Of a DNA stretch of 64,000 nucleotides, positions 10,819 to 20,159 are shown piece by piece. Under the pieces are notes generated by a model that was not told the DNA's origin, made no database searches, and saw nothing but the letters and a program-made list of their open reading frames with translations. The DNA is taken from NCBI GenBank assembly GCA_009667805.1, contig CM019065.1, forward strand, positions 155,916,333-155,980,332. The letters are read 5' to 3'. A program made the translations under genes and the position numbers. How positions within the stretch are numbered: position 1 is the first letter of the stretch; every line of letters starts with the position of its first letter. The DNA comes from Leptobrachium leishanense. Its lineage: Eukaryota > Chordata > Amphibia > Anura > Megophryidae.

Positions 10819-11197
10819 TATTTTGGGGGTCCTGCTTCTTATTTCTCCCCGCTATCATTATAAAATGACTCTTGTTTTTAATACAATATCTCCATATATC
10901 TATATACGGGTATTGTTCAGGATGTCCGTACTGCTCTGTGACTTGGGAATGTACCTTCTGTACCAACTCCGGGTCCATTGACCCCTGCTCTGGCCATCCT
11001 GGGACTAACAACGGCCACACAACTGTACACATTACTTTTAACTTCTCTTTTTTTAATTCTACACCATAGTCATGAGTTTTATATAATGCTTCGAAATTCC
11101 GCACCATATATTCTAGGGGCGTCTCACCCTCCTTCACCTTCTTGGGCTTAGATGACCCGTTACCCAATATTACTCTTGAAAACAGTACTCTTTGCAA
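10772..11197 (-). pseudogene. ERV gag, matrix domain
   Basis: Matrix of gammaretroviral type: GETPLEYMVRNFEALY, WPLLVPGWPEQGSMD and YGHPEQYPYIDIW match the spacing of motifs in murine-leukaemia-type p15. The expected start is just before GNGSSKPKK, a myristoylation-type N-terminus, but the codon there (11165-11167) is TTG, not ATG. The frame continues openly on both sides of this point. Loss of the start, or use of another start, is therefore likely. Confidence 0.82.
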
Positions 11198-12271
11198 TAC
11201 AGATATATTATTTCAACAACAGTTAAAATCTACAGTCTGATACTTCAGTCAACAATTCATTCGTGTCTACAGGCGCTTCCCCCTTCAGTAGCCGTCTGCA
11301 GTCACCTGAGCCGGAACCGTACGTTCGGGGGTCAAATCTCATATTTGCTTCCTCGCGGAGCGAGTAGGCGCACGTTCACTCACAGCACTCGAGTCAATTC
11401 ATTCACAACACATACCGTATCAGATGCTTTCATCACATAACAGAACAACAGAACATAGGCACTTCAACTCTTTCTACTAGCCGAGGGTACTACTCAGTCC
11501 TCCTCTGTGGCTCCTTATACCCCGTAATTTGAACTCTAACTCTTGACTGCGTGTGACTATGTGCACCCCGTTCCTTATCTCTACTGCCGTCTGCAATTCC
11601 AATTTGCCTTATGGGTAATCTCACCCACCCGGCACCACTATCTCTGCAGCTACCGCTGGCTCCATTATGAGCCCTTTTCACTACACGACGTGCACACTAG
11701 CACTGACTCAGGCTCTCAGCCCAGTCACAGAAAATCCCTCCTCTTTCCCTTTTACCCACGTGGTGAAGCTCTATTTACAAACACTGACTACTGACTTATG
11801 CAACTCCACGTGGTTACCTTCTCCCTCACTTACAGAACTACCCTTTGATTGGCATTCAATTCCCCCGAATCCAGACACCCGCTAGCCACTCTGGCTCCTT
11901 AGCAATGTCAGTGCTATCAGCGGCGGGCTAGATATGCCAATAGGATGGTGGCCATCGCATCCTCTTATCCGTCTATCTCAGTCGGACGTTTCCCTTAGAT
12001 ACCGGTATCTCCTTTAGACATACAAAACATAGAAGACACGTTACCTATCGCCGGCGCTGCTTGCTGTTTCCTCAGACTCGGTGTCCCAGTTCCCTGGTCG
12101 GGGGTCCGTTTGGGACGAGACGAGGTCCACTGAACAGGAAATCCTGCTTGGCGCCTGCAGATGTCAGCTCACCTTCAACGGACGCCCAACCATCGGGATT
12201 CTCGCACCCGCTGCAGTCAAGCACTGCACTGTGTTCACAGCAGCCCGTTACTGTGTGCCCGGAAAGGGCCC
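11198..12271 (-). other. ERV 5' leader
   Basis: About 1.07 kb between the primer site and gag, without a frame that resembles a viral protein. A leader of this length normally carries the major splice donor and packaging signal; neither can be placed by reading alone. Confidence 0.5.
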
Positions 12272-12299
12272 GTATCCCGGCTCACGATGCCCCCAAAAA
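12272..12299 (-). promoter_or_regulatory. ERV primer-binding region
   Basis: Right after the LTR the minus strand reads TTTTTGGGGGCATCGTGAGC, followed by CGGGAT. The start (TGGGGGC, TCGT) and the end (CCGGGAT) match the proline-tRNA primer site of gammaretroviruses, but with an extra A and an extra GAG. It is either a degenerate proline site or a site for another tRNA. Confidence 0.55.
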
Positions 12300-12977
12300 T
12301 GTAGGCGGACAAAAACAGATTCACTTTCAAGACGGCGCCGGACCGGGCACAAGTAAGGATTGTCAGAACACGAGTCTCTTCAGGAAAGGCAAATGTTTAT
12401 TGTGTCGTCACACAAGTGCCCACACAGGATTGAATCGCAAAGAGTGAGCCCCCCCTTTCACCCGTGCAAGGGATCTTATACCCAAAAATACGTAATTAGG
12501 TACATCCCAGTTAGCCCACCTCCCAATGACACTTTATTCCACCCCACGTGGGTTAATACCTCCTTTGGCTAATACAAAGACATTTCATTAATTGGCTGTA
12601 AATTGGCAAACTTTGTGTTAGTTTCAGTAAATCAAAATTAATTGCTCTTACTGTTCCGGGCTGCGCCCTCCTCCCTTGCGCCTACAATCACTTGTTACAG
12701 ATGGCACCTGGCTGATCTCTACTCCTTTGTCTTTCTGCGGGCCCCAACGACCTTGGAGGATCTACTTCGCTTTTCTCCTCCGTGCCAGGAACAGCAGAGA
12801 TCTTTCATAAAGCTTTAATTGCTTTTCTGCTAATCTAAACGCATTCCTAAATTTCTACGTATACCTCATTCTAGTTTCAGCTACAAACCTCCTAGTTATA
12901 TACAAGTGAACCAATATTCTGAACAAGATGGCCGCCTGTGTACAATGGCGGCCGTCTTCCAGCCTATTTCCACTTCA
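12300..12977 (-). repeat. ERV 5' LTR
   Basis: Same structure as the 3' LTR: begins TGAAGTGG, TATAAG at 12475-12480, AATAAA at 12396-12401, ends CCTACA. Compared by eye it is about 99% identical to the 3' LTR. As the 5' copy it would drive transcription toward lower coordinates. Confidence 0.92.
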
Positions 12978-13260
12978 CTGTGACATATGCGTCTATGCTT
13001 CGCTTCTCCTCTGCTCCGTGAAAAAAAATTATACTCTTTCACAGTCTCATTTGTTTTGGCTCACAATATCATCAAAAATGCTTTCATTAGGTACAGTCAG
13101 TGAGGGAGCTGCCCTCCTGGGCAGAAGGGTGTCTTTAACCTCTCTGCCTTTATCCCCAATCAAGTACAGGAACAGCTTTCCTTCATCTCTTCTGTTTATC
13201 AACCAGGACCAGGTTGTGTATAGAAGCATTTCTTCTTTCCATCTCTTCCATGCCTGAGAC
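12978..13260 (-). pseudogene. gypsy gag, N-terminal part
   Basis: On the minus strand this reads LYTTWSWLINRRDEGKLFL, then a conserved segment ending FDDIVSQNK, a frameshift, and finally SIDAYVTEL, which runs straight into the gag piece at 4003 once the ERV is removed. This is the usual gag layout of vertebrate gypsy elements. Frame changes near 13050 and near the start, at about 13230, inactivate it. Confidence 0.8.
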
Positions 13261-13340
13261 AGATTTTTGCCTGAAAATCCAGGAGACTGGGTGCTTTTAA
13301 ACCTCCATATCTGCTTTTGGAGTAGTTTTCAAATTTAGAT

Positions 13341-13352
13341 CCGCTGCCACCA
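13341..13352 (-). promoter_or_regulatory. gypsy primer-binding site
   Basis: Directly after the LTR end (ATACA) the minus strand reads TGGTGGCAGCGG, as expected for a tRNA primer site that starts with TGG next to an LTR. The tRNA was not assigned. Confidence 0.6.
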
Positions 13353-13567
13353 TGTATAAATGAGACTGATTCTGTAAATATTGTCTCTGACTCCAGCTGC
13401 AGGGTTTTATATATTTATTAAGAGATCATCTTATAACAGGTTCTAATCTACAGTTCTGCTAACTAGTCCGTGTCCATGTGACTCCTTCCCTATATCCTGC
13501 TGAGCTGCAGTGTAACACATATATCCTTCCCCCTGGTTACAAACACTCTCCTTCCTGGTTCCACACA
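13353..13567 (-). repeat. gypsy 5' LTR
   Basis: On the minus strand it begins TGTGTGG and ends ATTTATACA, next to the primer site. It carries an AATAAA signal (CTTAATAAATAT) about 90 bases before its end. At about 215 bp it is a short LTR, and its outer end directly abuts a Harbinger-like fragment, so the gypsy probably inserted into that older element. Confidence 0.7.
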
Positions 13568-13931
13568 TATTGATACACCACACACGAAGTACGTCCGCAC
13601 AGAAGTGCAGGGGCTGACGTACGCTGCAAACGGACGCAGGTTAGGCAAGAACGTAATACTGCTAGAACGGATGTGCAGAGTGCGCCACGTCCACAACGTC
13701 CGCATAGCTTTGTGTGTGAGTGATGCAACAAGGTCAGATGGACTGCATTTATACGTCCAGCATTTTTGACGGACAGAATGTTTTTTCATTTGTTTTCCCT
13801 GCTACATCAGTCAAAAAAGCCGTCAGTGAAAAAAACGGACTGTGTGGCCACTACCTTGTTGTCAGTCAGTAAGTACGTCCGTAATGCACGGACGCACAGT
13901 CCGTACAAAATGCGCTCATCTGACCCTAGCC
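13568..13931. mobile_element. Harbinger-like non-autonomous element, truncated
   Basis: Ends CTCATCTGACCCTAGCC followed by TTA. The interior contains the same units (CGTCCG, GGACGTATAAATGCAG in inverse, ACGGACGCACAG) as the elements at 19266, 19397 and 21882. The left terminus is missing where it meets the gypsy LTR. Confidence 0.65.
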
Positions 13932-14149
13932 TTAGCCTGCGGACTCCAGCCAGTGCCCTGCGCAGCACGAACTGCATGGAGGAAGAGAGCACACTCACAG
14001 CGCAGTGAAGCCAGCCCAGCCACTTCGAAGCCCAGCCGCTGCCCAGCCAAGCCGCTTCCCTACCCAGCCCGCATCCCAGGTACTTGGCTACACATTTATT
14101 ATAATGTCTCTGCTCTGTCTCTGTGTGGGGGACTGACTGGGGGACGGGG

Positions 14150-14480
14150 TTAATAAATTATGGGGGGTCCGGGCAGGCTGGCTTGCTGCAGCAGCCTGTG
14201 TGGCGTGGAGGGAGTATAAATTGAGGGGGCACTGCCTGCTTTGGGGGAGATTGGAGTGAGGGCCTGGCCTGAGCCCTCTTGGGGATAATTAAATGAGGGG
14301 GGCCCAGCCCTGCTGTGGGGGACAATAAAGTGAAGGCCCTGCCTGAGCCCTCTGGGGGTTAATTAAATGAGGGGCCTGGCCCTGCTGTGGGGGAGAATAA
14401 ACTTTGGAAGGCCCTGACTGAGCCCTCTGTGGGGGTTAATAAAAGGAAGGGGCCCGGGCAGCTCCCTCTCTGCACCCTCT
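14150..14480. repeat. Minisatellite, about 60-65 bp unit
   Basis: About four imperfect units with recurring CTGAGCCCTC, GGGGGTTAATTAAATGAGGG and GCCCTGCTGTGGGGGA parts. No coding sense seen. Confidence 0.75.
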
Positions 14481-14744
14481 AGTGGCAGATACAGACTTTA
14501 CAGAGTATGACAGGCACAGAAAAAAACTGGTTTTACCGCTCTTTAAATTTTTTTTAATAGCAAAGTATATGATATGATGAAATTAATAGTATCTTTAGAA
14601 AGTCCATTTTAATGGCGAGAAAAATTATATATAATATGTGTGGGTACAGTAAATGAGTAGAAGGTAATTTACAACTAAACACAAACCGCAGAAAGTTTAA
14701 TATCTGTGTATATCTGGCTCTGATAGTAACCAGTGCCTCACCAG

Positions 14745-14905
14745 CCACTGACCTCACCGCATGTCACTGCTGTGGAGCTCTGATACAGTAATGTGCAGTG
14801 TGTTTGAGCGTAACAGAGCTCCACAGCAATACAACTCACTGTAATGTGCGCTGTGTACAAGAGTAAGTTATATTGCTGCGGAGCTCTGTGATAACGCTCA
14901 TACAC
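14745..14905. repeat. Dispersed hairpin repeat (GTGGAGCTCTG family)
   Basis: Units containing CTGTGGAGCTCTGATACAG and its inverse (CAGAGCTCCACAGCAAT), separated by AATGTGCAGTGTG. Related copies lie at 44575-44720, 62770-62836 and 63877-64000. The region between 14480 and 14745 holds nothing I recognise. Confidence 0.6.
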
Positions 14906-14989
14906 AAGGGCCAGAGTTTCTGTACTATGGGCCTCTGGGTCATACTTGGCCCCTGGGCCAAAAGTTGCCAGTCAGCCCCAGTGTGTCAC

Positions 14990-15135
14990 CCCTATCCTCT
15001 TAGATTGTAAGCTCTTGAGCAGAGTCCTCTCACCTACTGTACTGTGTGTGTTTAACCTGTATGTTTATTTGTTGTTCGGCCTCCCCCTGTACAGCGCTAC
15101 GGAACTTGTTAGCGCTTTATAAAAACTTGTAACTG
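14990..15135 (+). mobile_element. LINE 3' end (CR1/L2-like)
   Basis: Contains the shared terminal block TTAGATTGTAAGCTCTTGAG and later TTAGCGCTTTATAAAAACTT. The same block with small changes recurs at 49440-49580, 31150-31290 and, inverted, at 25285-25470. Confidence 0.6.
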
Positions 15136-15389
15136 TTTTCCCAAAACAAAGATGGCGCAGAGAGCCTCGCCGTCATGTCCATCGCCCACTTTCTCCTTTC
15201 ACAGACTGCGCACTAACGGTTTTCATAGTTTTGGATCCTTCCGCGGATCCCTTAAGAGGGTTAAACTGCCTGAAAATGACGTGAGATCAGCCATAGCGCC
15301 ATTCTGTATAATTTTTTTCATGAAGAAGAAACCTTCCCGATGAAATAGTTTTTACATTGACACCGCCGAGGATGTGTAAACCGGAACTA

Positions 15390-15454
15390 TTTTATTACGG
15401 CGGATTGCTACTAAATGAGAGCGGCGATTTTGAATTTCAATCGTAGAAGACGAG
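15390..15454 (+). promoter_or_regulatory. CDCA2: Candidate CDCA2 promoter and non-coding first exon
   Basis: A CpG-containing stretch (GAGAGCGGCGATTTTGAA) includes TTTGAA at 15429-15434 with a G+C element just before it, which resembles the CDE/CHR sites bound by DREAM/MMB in mitotic genes. It is followed by ACGAG|GTGAGA, a good splice donor after 15454. The coding exon at 26621 begins with an acceptor and 14 untranslated bases, so an upstream exon must exist. This is the best candidate I see, but nothing proves the link. Confidence 0.35.
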
Positions 15455-16169
15455 GTGAGACATGGCCGCTTCCAAGCTCTGCTTTTGTAATTGATGTGTC
15501 TGCACATATTGTGTGTGTGTGTGTGACTGGCTGAAACACAGTCAGCTTAGCATTTAAATGGGAAATACAGTGACAGGCTTATTATAGTGTGTATATCGCC
15601 CCGGGTGATCCCTCCTCGTTGAATGCCTTCCAGCTTTTCATGTCGTAGCTCGAGTATGATTCATATACGTGGAAATACAGGGGACTCACTGGGCACCTAA
15701 ACATGTGATATATACTTACAGGTTATCCACAGCTCATCTGATACACGGGTTACATCCATTGCTTTGTGTACTACTTGTTTGATCTAGGGCATGTGTATAT
15801 ATGTATATGAAAAGTCTGGGACCCGGAGAAATATAGGATCACCCCCCCAGATTTTGGGTAATCCCCAAAATGAAAGCAAAGCCCTGTCTTTACCTGGGTA
15901 AACACAGATCTACACAAATGCTACTGGGTAGTTGTGATTTGTTTTGGGTTAGGGATGGATATGGTTAACCCTAGGTTTTGTTTTAACTGTAAGCCACTCC
16001 AAAGTCTCAGAATCCACATTATCCAGCAGTGTTTGGGCTTTACCCAGGTAAATGCAGATCAACCCTATGTTTAATTTCCTTCTGGGCATTACCCAAAGTT
16101 GCTGACTAATCCTAGGTTCATCTGAATTTCTGACTTTCTGTGACCTATACAGTAGATATTGTTATATAT
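15455..16169. other. Non-coding stretch, nothing recognised
   Basis: Contains a short GT run (15506-15522) and repeated motifs around GGGTAA and TTTGGGTAATCCCC near 15850-16090. No gene or defined element recognised. Confidence 0.5.
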
Positions 16170-16376
16170 GTAACAAGGAGGCACTCCAGGGGTTTCAATA
16201 GAATATTTAAGACCCTATTTATACGTTTAACAAAGGATTGACATTTGGCCCCTCCTAGGGGTCTAAATAAAGATCCTCTTGCTTAAAACAGAGTTTGAAC
16301 ATCGTTCCTTTTTAAGAGAATATGAAAACAAGGTTTTGAAGATTTTATTGAAACCCCTATAGTGCCTTCTTGTTAC
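16170..16376. mobile_element. Small inverted-repeat element (MITE)
   Basis: About 207 bp with inverted ends GTAACAAGGAGGCACT and its near complement AGTGCCTTCTTGTTAC, continuing inward as GGGGTTTCAATA and TATTGAAACCCC. The superfamily was not assigned. Confidence 0.7.
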
Positions 16377-17080
16377 ATTTATATATAAAGTGGTATAGAG
16401 GATCTCGGCACCGACCTGCATATACAGTAAGAGCAGCAATGTGGTAAGTGCTTGGCATTCTGGTGTGTGTGTGTGATATATATCTATTTAAAAAATGAAT
16501 CCAGCACTAACTCTTTGGAGAAGTTGGTACTTGTTAGTGCCTGGATCTTCATGTTACAGTAGCTGTGGAGTAAGGGGCCTGTGCATTTATTACAATGTTT
16601 CAGCTGTTTAGTCTTTTTTTTTTTTTTTTAAGATACAAATTAAACCATGCTAGTGTTTATACTTTGTTCTACTACATGCTATCCATGTCCTGTGACTCAG
16701 AAACTGGAAGGCTGCATCTCTTAAGATTATGTATTATTGCAGAAGTCACTTGCACATCACAGCAGTTCAAAGAACTGCATCCCAGAGCCCCAGTGCTGAG
16801 AGAGAATATATATATATATATTACACTGCTCAAAAAAATAAAGGGAACACAAACCTAAGACATCCTAGATCGATCTGAATGAATGAAATATTCTTATTAA
16901 ATACTGTGGTCATTATAGTTGAATGCGCTGACAACAAAATCACACAAACATTAGCAATGGAAATCAAATTGAGAAACCCATGGAGGTCTGGATTTGGAGT
17001 TGCACTCAAAATTAAAGTGGAAAACAACACTACAGGCTGATCCAACTTTGTAATGTCCTTCAAACAAGTCAAAATGAGGC

Positions 17081-18560
17081 TCAGTAGTGTGTGTGGCCTC
17101 CACGTGCCTGTATGACCTCCCTACAATGCCTGGGCATGCTCCTGATGAGGTGGCGGATGGTCTCCTGAGGGATCTCCTCCCACACCTGGACTAAAGCATC
17201 CCCCAACTCCTGGACAGTCTGTGGTGCAACGTGGCGTTGGTGGATGGAGCGAGACATGATGTCCCAGATGTGCTCAATTGGGTTCAGGTCTGAGGAACGG
17301 GCGGGCCAGTCCATAGCATCAATGCCTTCGTCTTGCAGGAACTGCTGACACACTCCAGCCACATGAGGTCTAGCATTGTCTGGCCCTGGGTTCCTCCTAA
17401 TGAAAACCGCACCAGCATATGGTCTCACAAGGGATCTGAGGATCTCATCTCGGTACCTAATGGCAGTCAGGCTACCTCTGGCGAGCACATGGAGCGCTGT
17501 GCGGCCCCCTATAGAAATGCCACCCCACACCATTACTGACCCATTGCCAAACCGGTCATGCTGGAGGATGTTGCAGGCAGCAGAACGTTCTCCACGGCTT
17601 CTCCACACCCTGTCACGTCTGTCAGATTGTCAGAACCCCCATCGCTGACCACACCAGGATCACATTCCTTGCTTAGGCAGCACATGTAAAGTGCTGCCCC
17701 CGTTCCAATCCAGCCAGGAGAGGGGTTAAACAGTAAAACACAAGCGCCACACCCTCCTGCTTGCAAATAAAGAGTCACTCCCACCTTTCTACCATGGCTT
17801 TGCATTGCAAGTCTATCCTGCAAACAAAGCTGATCTATTGCTAAAGACGTACCATGTATCAGACCCCTGCTTGCTTCAACGACTGTCCCGCTGTACCAGT
17901 CCCTTGACCTAGGATCGCCTGTTGACTATTCTCCTGGATAACCCCCATTGTACCACGCCTCCGATCACATATCAGCCTAACCAAAGTACTTTCAGAGCAT
18001 CCCTGCATCCTGGGCTTAGACTCCCTGAACCTGTGGTGCCACCCCGGTGCCATTCCTGACACACATGTGCTCAGTGTGAACCTGCTTTCATCTGTGAAGA
18101 TCACAGGGCACCAGTGGCGAAGCTGCCAATATTGGTGTTCTCTGGCAAATGCCAAACGTCCTGCACGGTGTTGGGCTGTAAGCCCAACCCCCACCTGTGG
18201 ACGTCGGGCCCTCATACCACCCTCATGGAGTCTGTTTCTGACCGTTTGAGCAGCCACATGCACATTTGTGGCCCACTGGAGGTCATTTTTCAGGGCTCTG
18301 TCAGTGCTCCTCCTGTCCCTCCTTGCACAAAGGCGGAGGTAGCGGTCCTGCTGCTGGGTTGTTGCCCTCCTACGGCCTCCTCCATGTCTCCTGATGTACT
18401 GGGCTGGCCTGTCTCCTGGTAGCGCCTCCATGCTCTGGACACTACGCTGACAGACACGCCAACCTTCTTGCCACAGCTCGCATTGATGTGCCATCCTGGA
18501 TGAGCTGCACTACCTGAGGCATGTGTGTGGGTTGTAGACTCCGTCTCATGCTTCCACTAG
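17081..18560 (-). pseudogene. Tc1-like transposase (disrupted)
   Basis: The N-terminal helix-turn-helix part is frameshifted near 18450. The middle part ([20 protein letters not shown]) leads to VIFTDESRF with the first Asp; the frame is then cut by the insertion. It resumes with VWRSRGERSAACNI, GSVMVWGGIS, a PDNARPH segment with the second Asp, and DLNPIEHIWD with the Glu. It stops at 17081. The catalytic triad is still visible, but the insertion and the frameshift abolish function. Confidence 0.88.
17625..18061. mobile_element. 437-bp insertion in the Tc1-like transposase
   Basis: Removing it restores the transposase reading (TLSTC joined to DRRDRVW). It is flanked by CA on both sides (17623-17624 and 18060-18061), and its ends are weakly inverted (TGTCAG near the left, CTGACA at the right). 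Family unknown. Confidence 0.6.
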
Positions 18561-19396
18561 AGTGACAGCACCGCCAGCATTCAAAAGTGACCAAACCATC
18601 ATTCAGAAAGCATAGGAACTGGTCTGTGGTCACCACCTGCAGAACCACTCCTTTTATAGGGGATGTCTTGCTACCTGCCTATGCTTCCCTTCTTTTGTCT
18701 ATTCCATTTGCACAACAGCATGTGGACTTGACTGTCAGTCAGTGTTGCTACCTAATGTGGACAGTTTGATTTCACAGACGTGTGATTGAGTTGGAGTTAC
18801 ATTGTGTTGTTTAAGGTTCTCTTTTATTTTTTTGAGCAGTGTGTTTTGTGTATATATAACAGTATAGGTCATAACTGATTATATAATTTAAAGCTTTATC
18901 TTATAAACCAAAATGTTTTTCTTATCTCTGTGATTAAGTACTTGCATTTTCAGTTGAGTTTATCCTATCGGAAAGATCTAGAACACTGTCGGTTTTTGGC
19001 TTTGTATTGTAGTGCATGGCAATGTTTTTGGGCTATGAAAAACAAATACGGTAATTCTGCACACTGAGAACGAAAGAGGTGCAATCTCAAAAACAGAGGC
19101 TTCCCTATAAACCTCAATGATCAAATAAAGTACAAAGAGATGCATGCTAATTGCAAAAGTAACCAAACTTTAATACAAAAAATGACAATCACAGACCTAT
19201 ACATATTGCTTGGAGCCCAAATGAGAATATAAGCCAAAGAAAGAACTTGTATCTAGTGGCTCTAAGGCTAGGGTCAGACGAGCGTGATTTCTACGGACTG
19301 TGCGTCCGTGCACATGGATGTACGTCAGTACGGAAGACGCAGTAGTGGCCACACAGTCCATTTATTCACTGACGTACCGTATTTTTCGCTCCATAA

Positions 19397-19832
19397 GGCT
19401 AGGGACAGATGAGCGCATTTTCTGCGGCCACCGTCAAAATGTACGTCGATGCGTGCGCACGCATTTTTTCACGGAATACGCTTAAGTGGTCAGACGATGC
19501 GCAATTCTGGACGTATTTCATGACGATGGGGTGAAAAGAAGTCTAGGGAAATCCGGCTGTTTGAACGTTATGTTGGCCGCACACTAGCAGCGTCTGACAT
19601 CTCCTAATCACGCACACACGCTGCTATGCGGCCGCAGCGCACTCTGTACGTCAGTACCAGCGGTTTAACGTTCTCGAAAAAATGCGTTCATTTTCCACTT
19701 GCGTTGCGCGGCCGGACTTTTGTGCGACCGTACTTCGTATATTGGCTGTCATTGCCCGGCATCTGCTGCTAGTGCGGCCGTGATTATGTGCGCCAGAACG
19801 CGCGTTCGCACTGCCTCAGTCTGACCCTAGCC
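19397..19832. mobile_element. Inner Harbinger-like element, 436 bp, TAA duplication
   Basis: Begins GGCTAGGGACAGATGAGCG and ends CAGTCTGACCCTAGCC, with TAA on both sides (19394-19396, 19833-19835). Removing it restores the host element's terminal motif (CCATAA joined to GACGCAC). A 3-bp TAA/TTA target with these ends fits the PIF/Harbinger superfamily. Confidence 0.8.
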
Positions 19833-19914
19833 TAAGACGCACTTTTTTCCCCCCAAAAAGTGGGGGGAAAAGTGGGTGCGTCTTATGGAGCGAATATGGC
19901 CCAGCAGCTCGTGG

Positions 19915-20145
19915 ATGTGCCTCCGCTCACCTGCCGCCGCCGCGTTCGTCTCCCTCTGAGCATGCGTCTGGCGGCAGGAAGCTTGGGCACTCGCCTGGGG
20001 GAGCCACGTGACCGCGATCTCCCGAGATCGCGGTCACGTGGCTCCCCCAGGCGAGTGCCCAAGCTTCCTGCCGCCGGACGCATGCTCAGAGGGAGACAAA
20101 CGCGGTGGCGGCGCGGCAGGTGAGCGGAGGCACATCCACGAGCTG
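19915..20145. repeat. Near-perfect palindrome, about 230 bp, G+C-rich
   Basis: The left arm (GCGGCAGGAAGCTTGGGCAC ... GACCGCGATCTC) is the inverse of the right arm, with the centre near 20022. The arms differ at a few bases only. A homologous palindrome is at 34590-34795 in the sister element. Confidence 0.85.
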
Positions 20146-20159
20146 CTGGGCCATATCCA

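Larger units (their letters stand above)
4004..12977 (-). mobile_element. Endogenous retrovirus, gammaretrovirus-like pol, full length with two LTRs
   Basis: Provirus of 8,974 bp on the minus strand. It is bounded by two LTRs (681 and 678 bp) and by the 4-bp direct repeat CTGT at 4000-4003 and 12978-12981. Internal order: leader, gag matrix and a proline-motif region, a 0.7-kb A+T-rich stretch instead of capsid and nucleocapsid, the end of protease, RT, RNase H, an OGFR-family domain, the integrase C-terminal third, and env. The 4-bp duplication, matrix, RT (QYVDDLLLAS) and integrase tail are gammaretrovirus-like. By eye the LTRs differ by three substitutions and three 1-base indels, so integration is fairly recent. 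Confidence 0.93.
1..13567 (-). mobile_element. Ty3/gypsy LTR retrotransposon, split by an ERV
   Basis: Minus-strand element read from high to low coordinates: 5' LTR, primer site, gag, protease, reverse transcriptase, RNase H, integrase. Its gag is interrupted between 12978 and 4003 by an ERV; the reading of gag on the two sides joins across the CTGT duplication. The 3' LTR must lie before base 1, because no match to the LTR at 13353-13567 is seen in 1-371. Several stops and frameshifts make it inactive. The domain order (RNase H before integrase) and zinc-knuckle gag are those of Ty3/gypsy elements. Confidence 0.9.
16823..18842 (-). mobile_element. Tc1-like transposon, broken by an insertion
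   Basis: Inverted ends ACACTGCTCAAAAAAATAAA (left) and the complement of a near copy (right, ending TTTGAGCAGTGT). TA precedes the left end; the right flank is TG, probably a mutated TA. It encodes a DD34E transposase on the minus strand and is split by a 437-bp insertion at 17625-18061. Confidence 0.88.

Noticed and set aside
16823..18842. A single intact Tc1-like transposase gene
   Set aside because: The frame is split by a 437-bp insertion and a frameshift near 18450.
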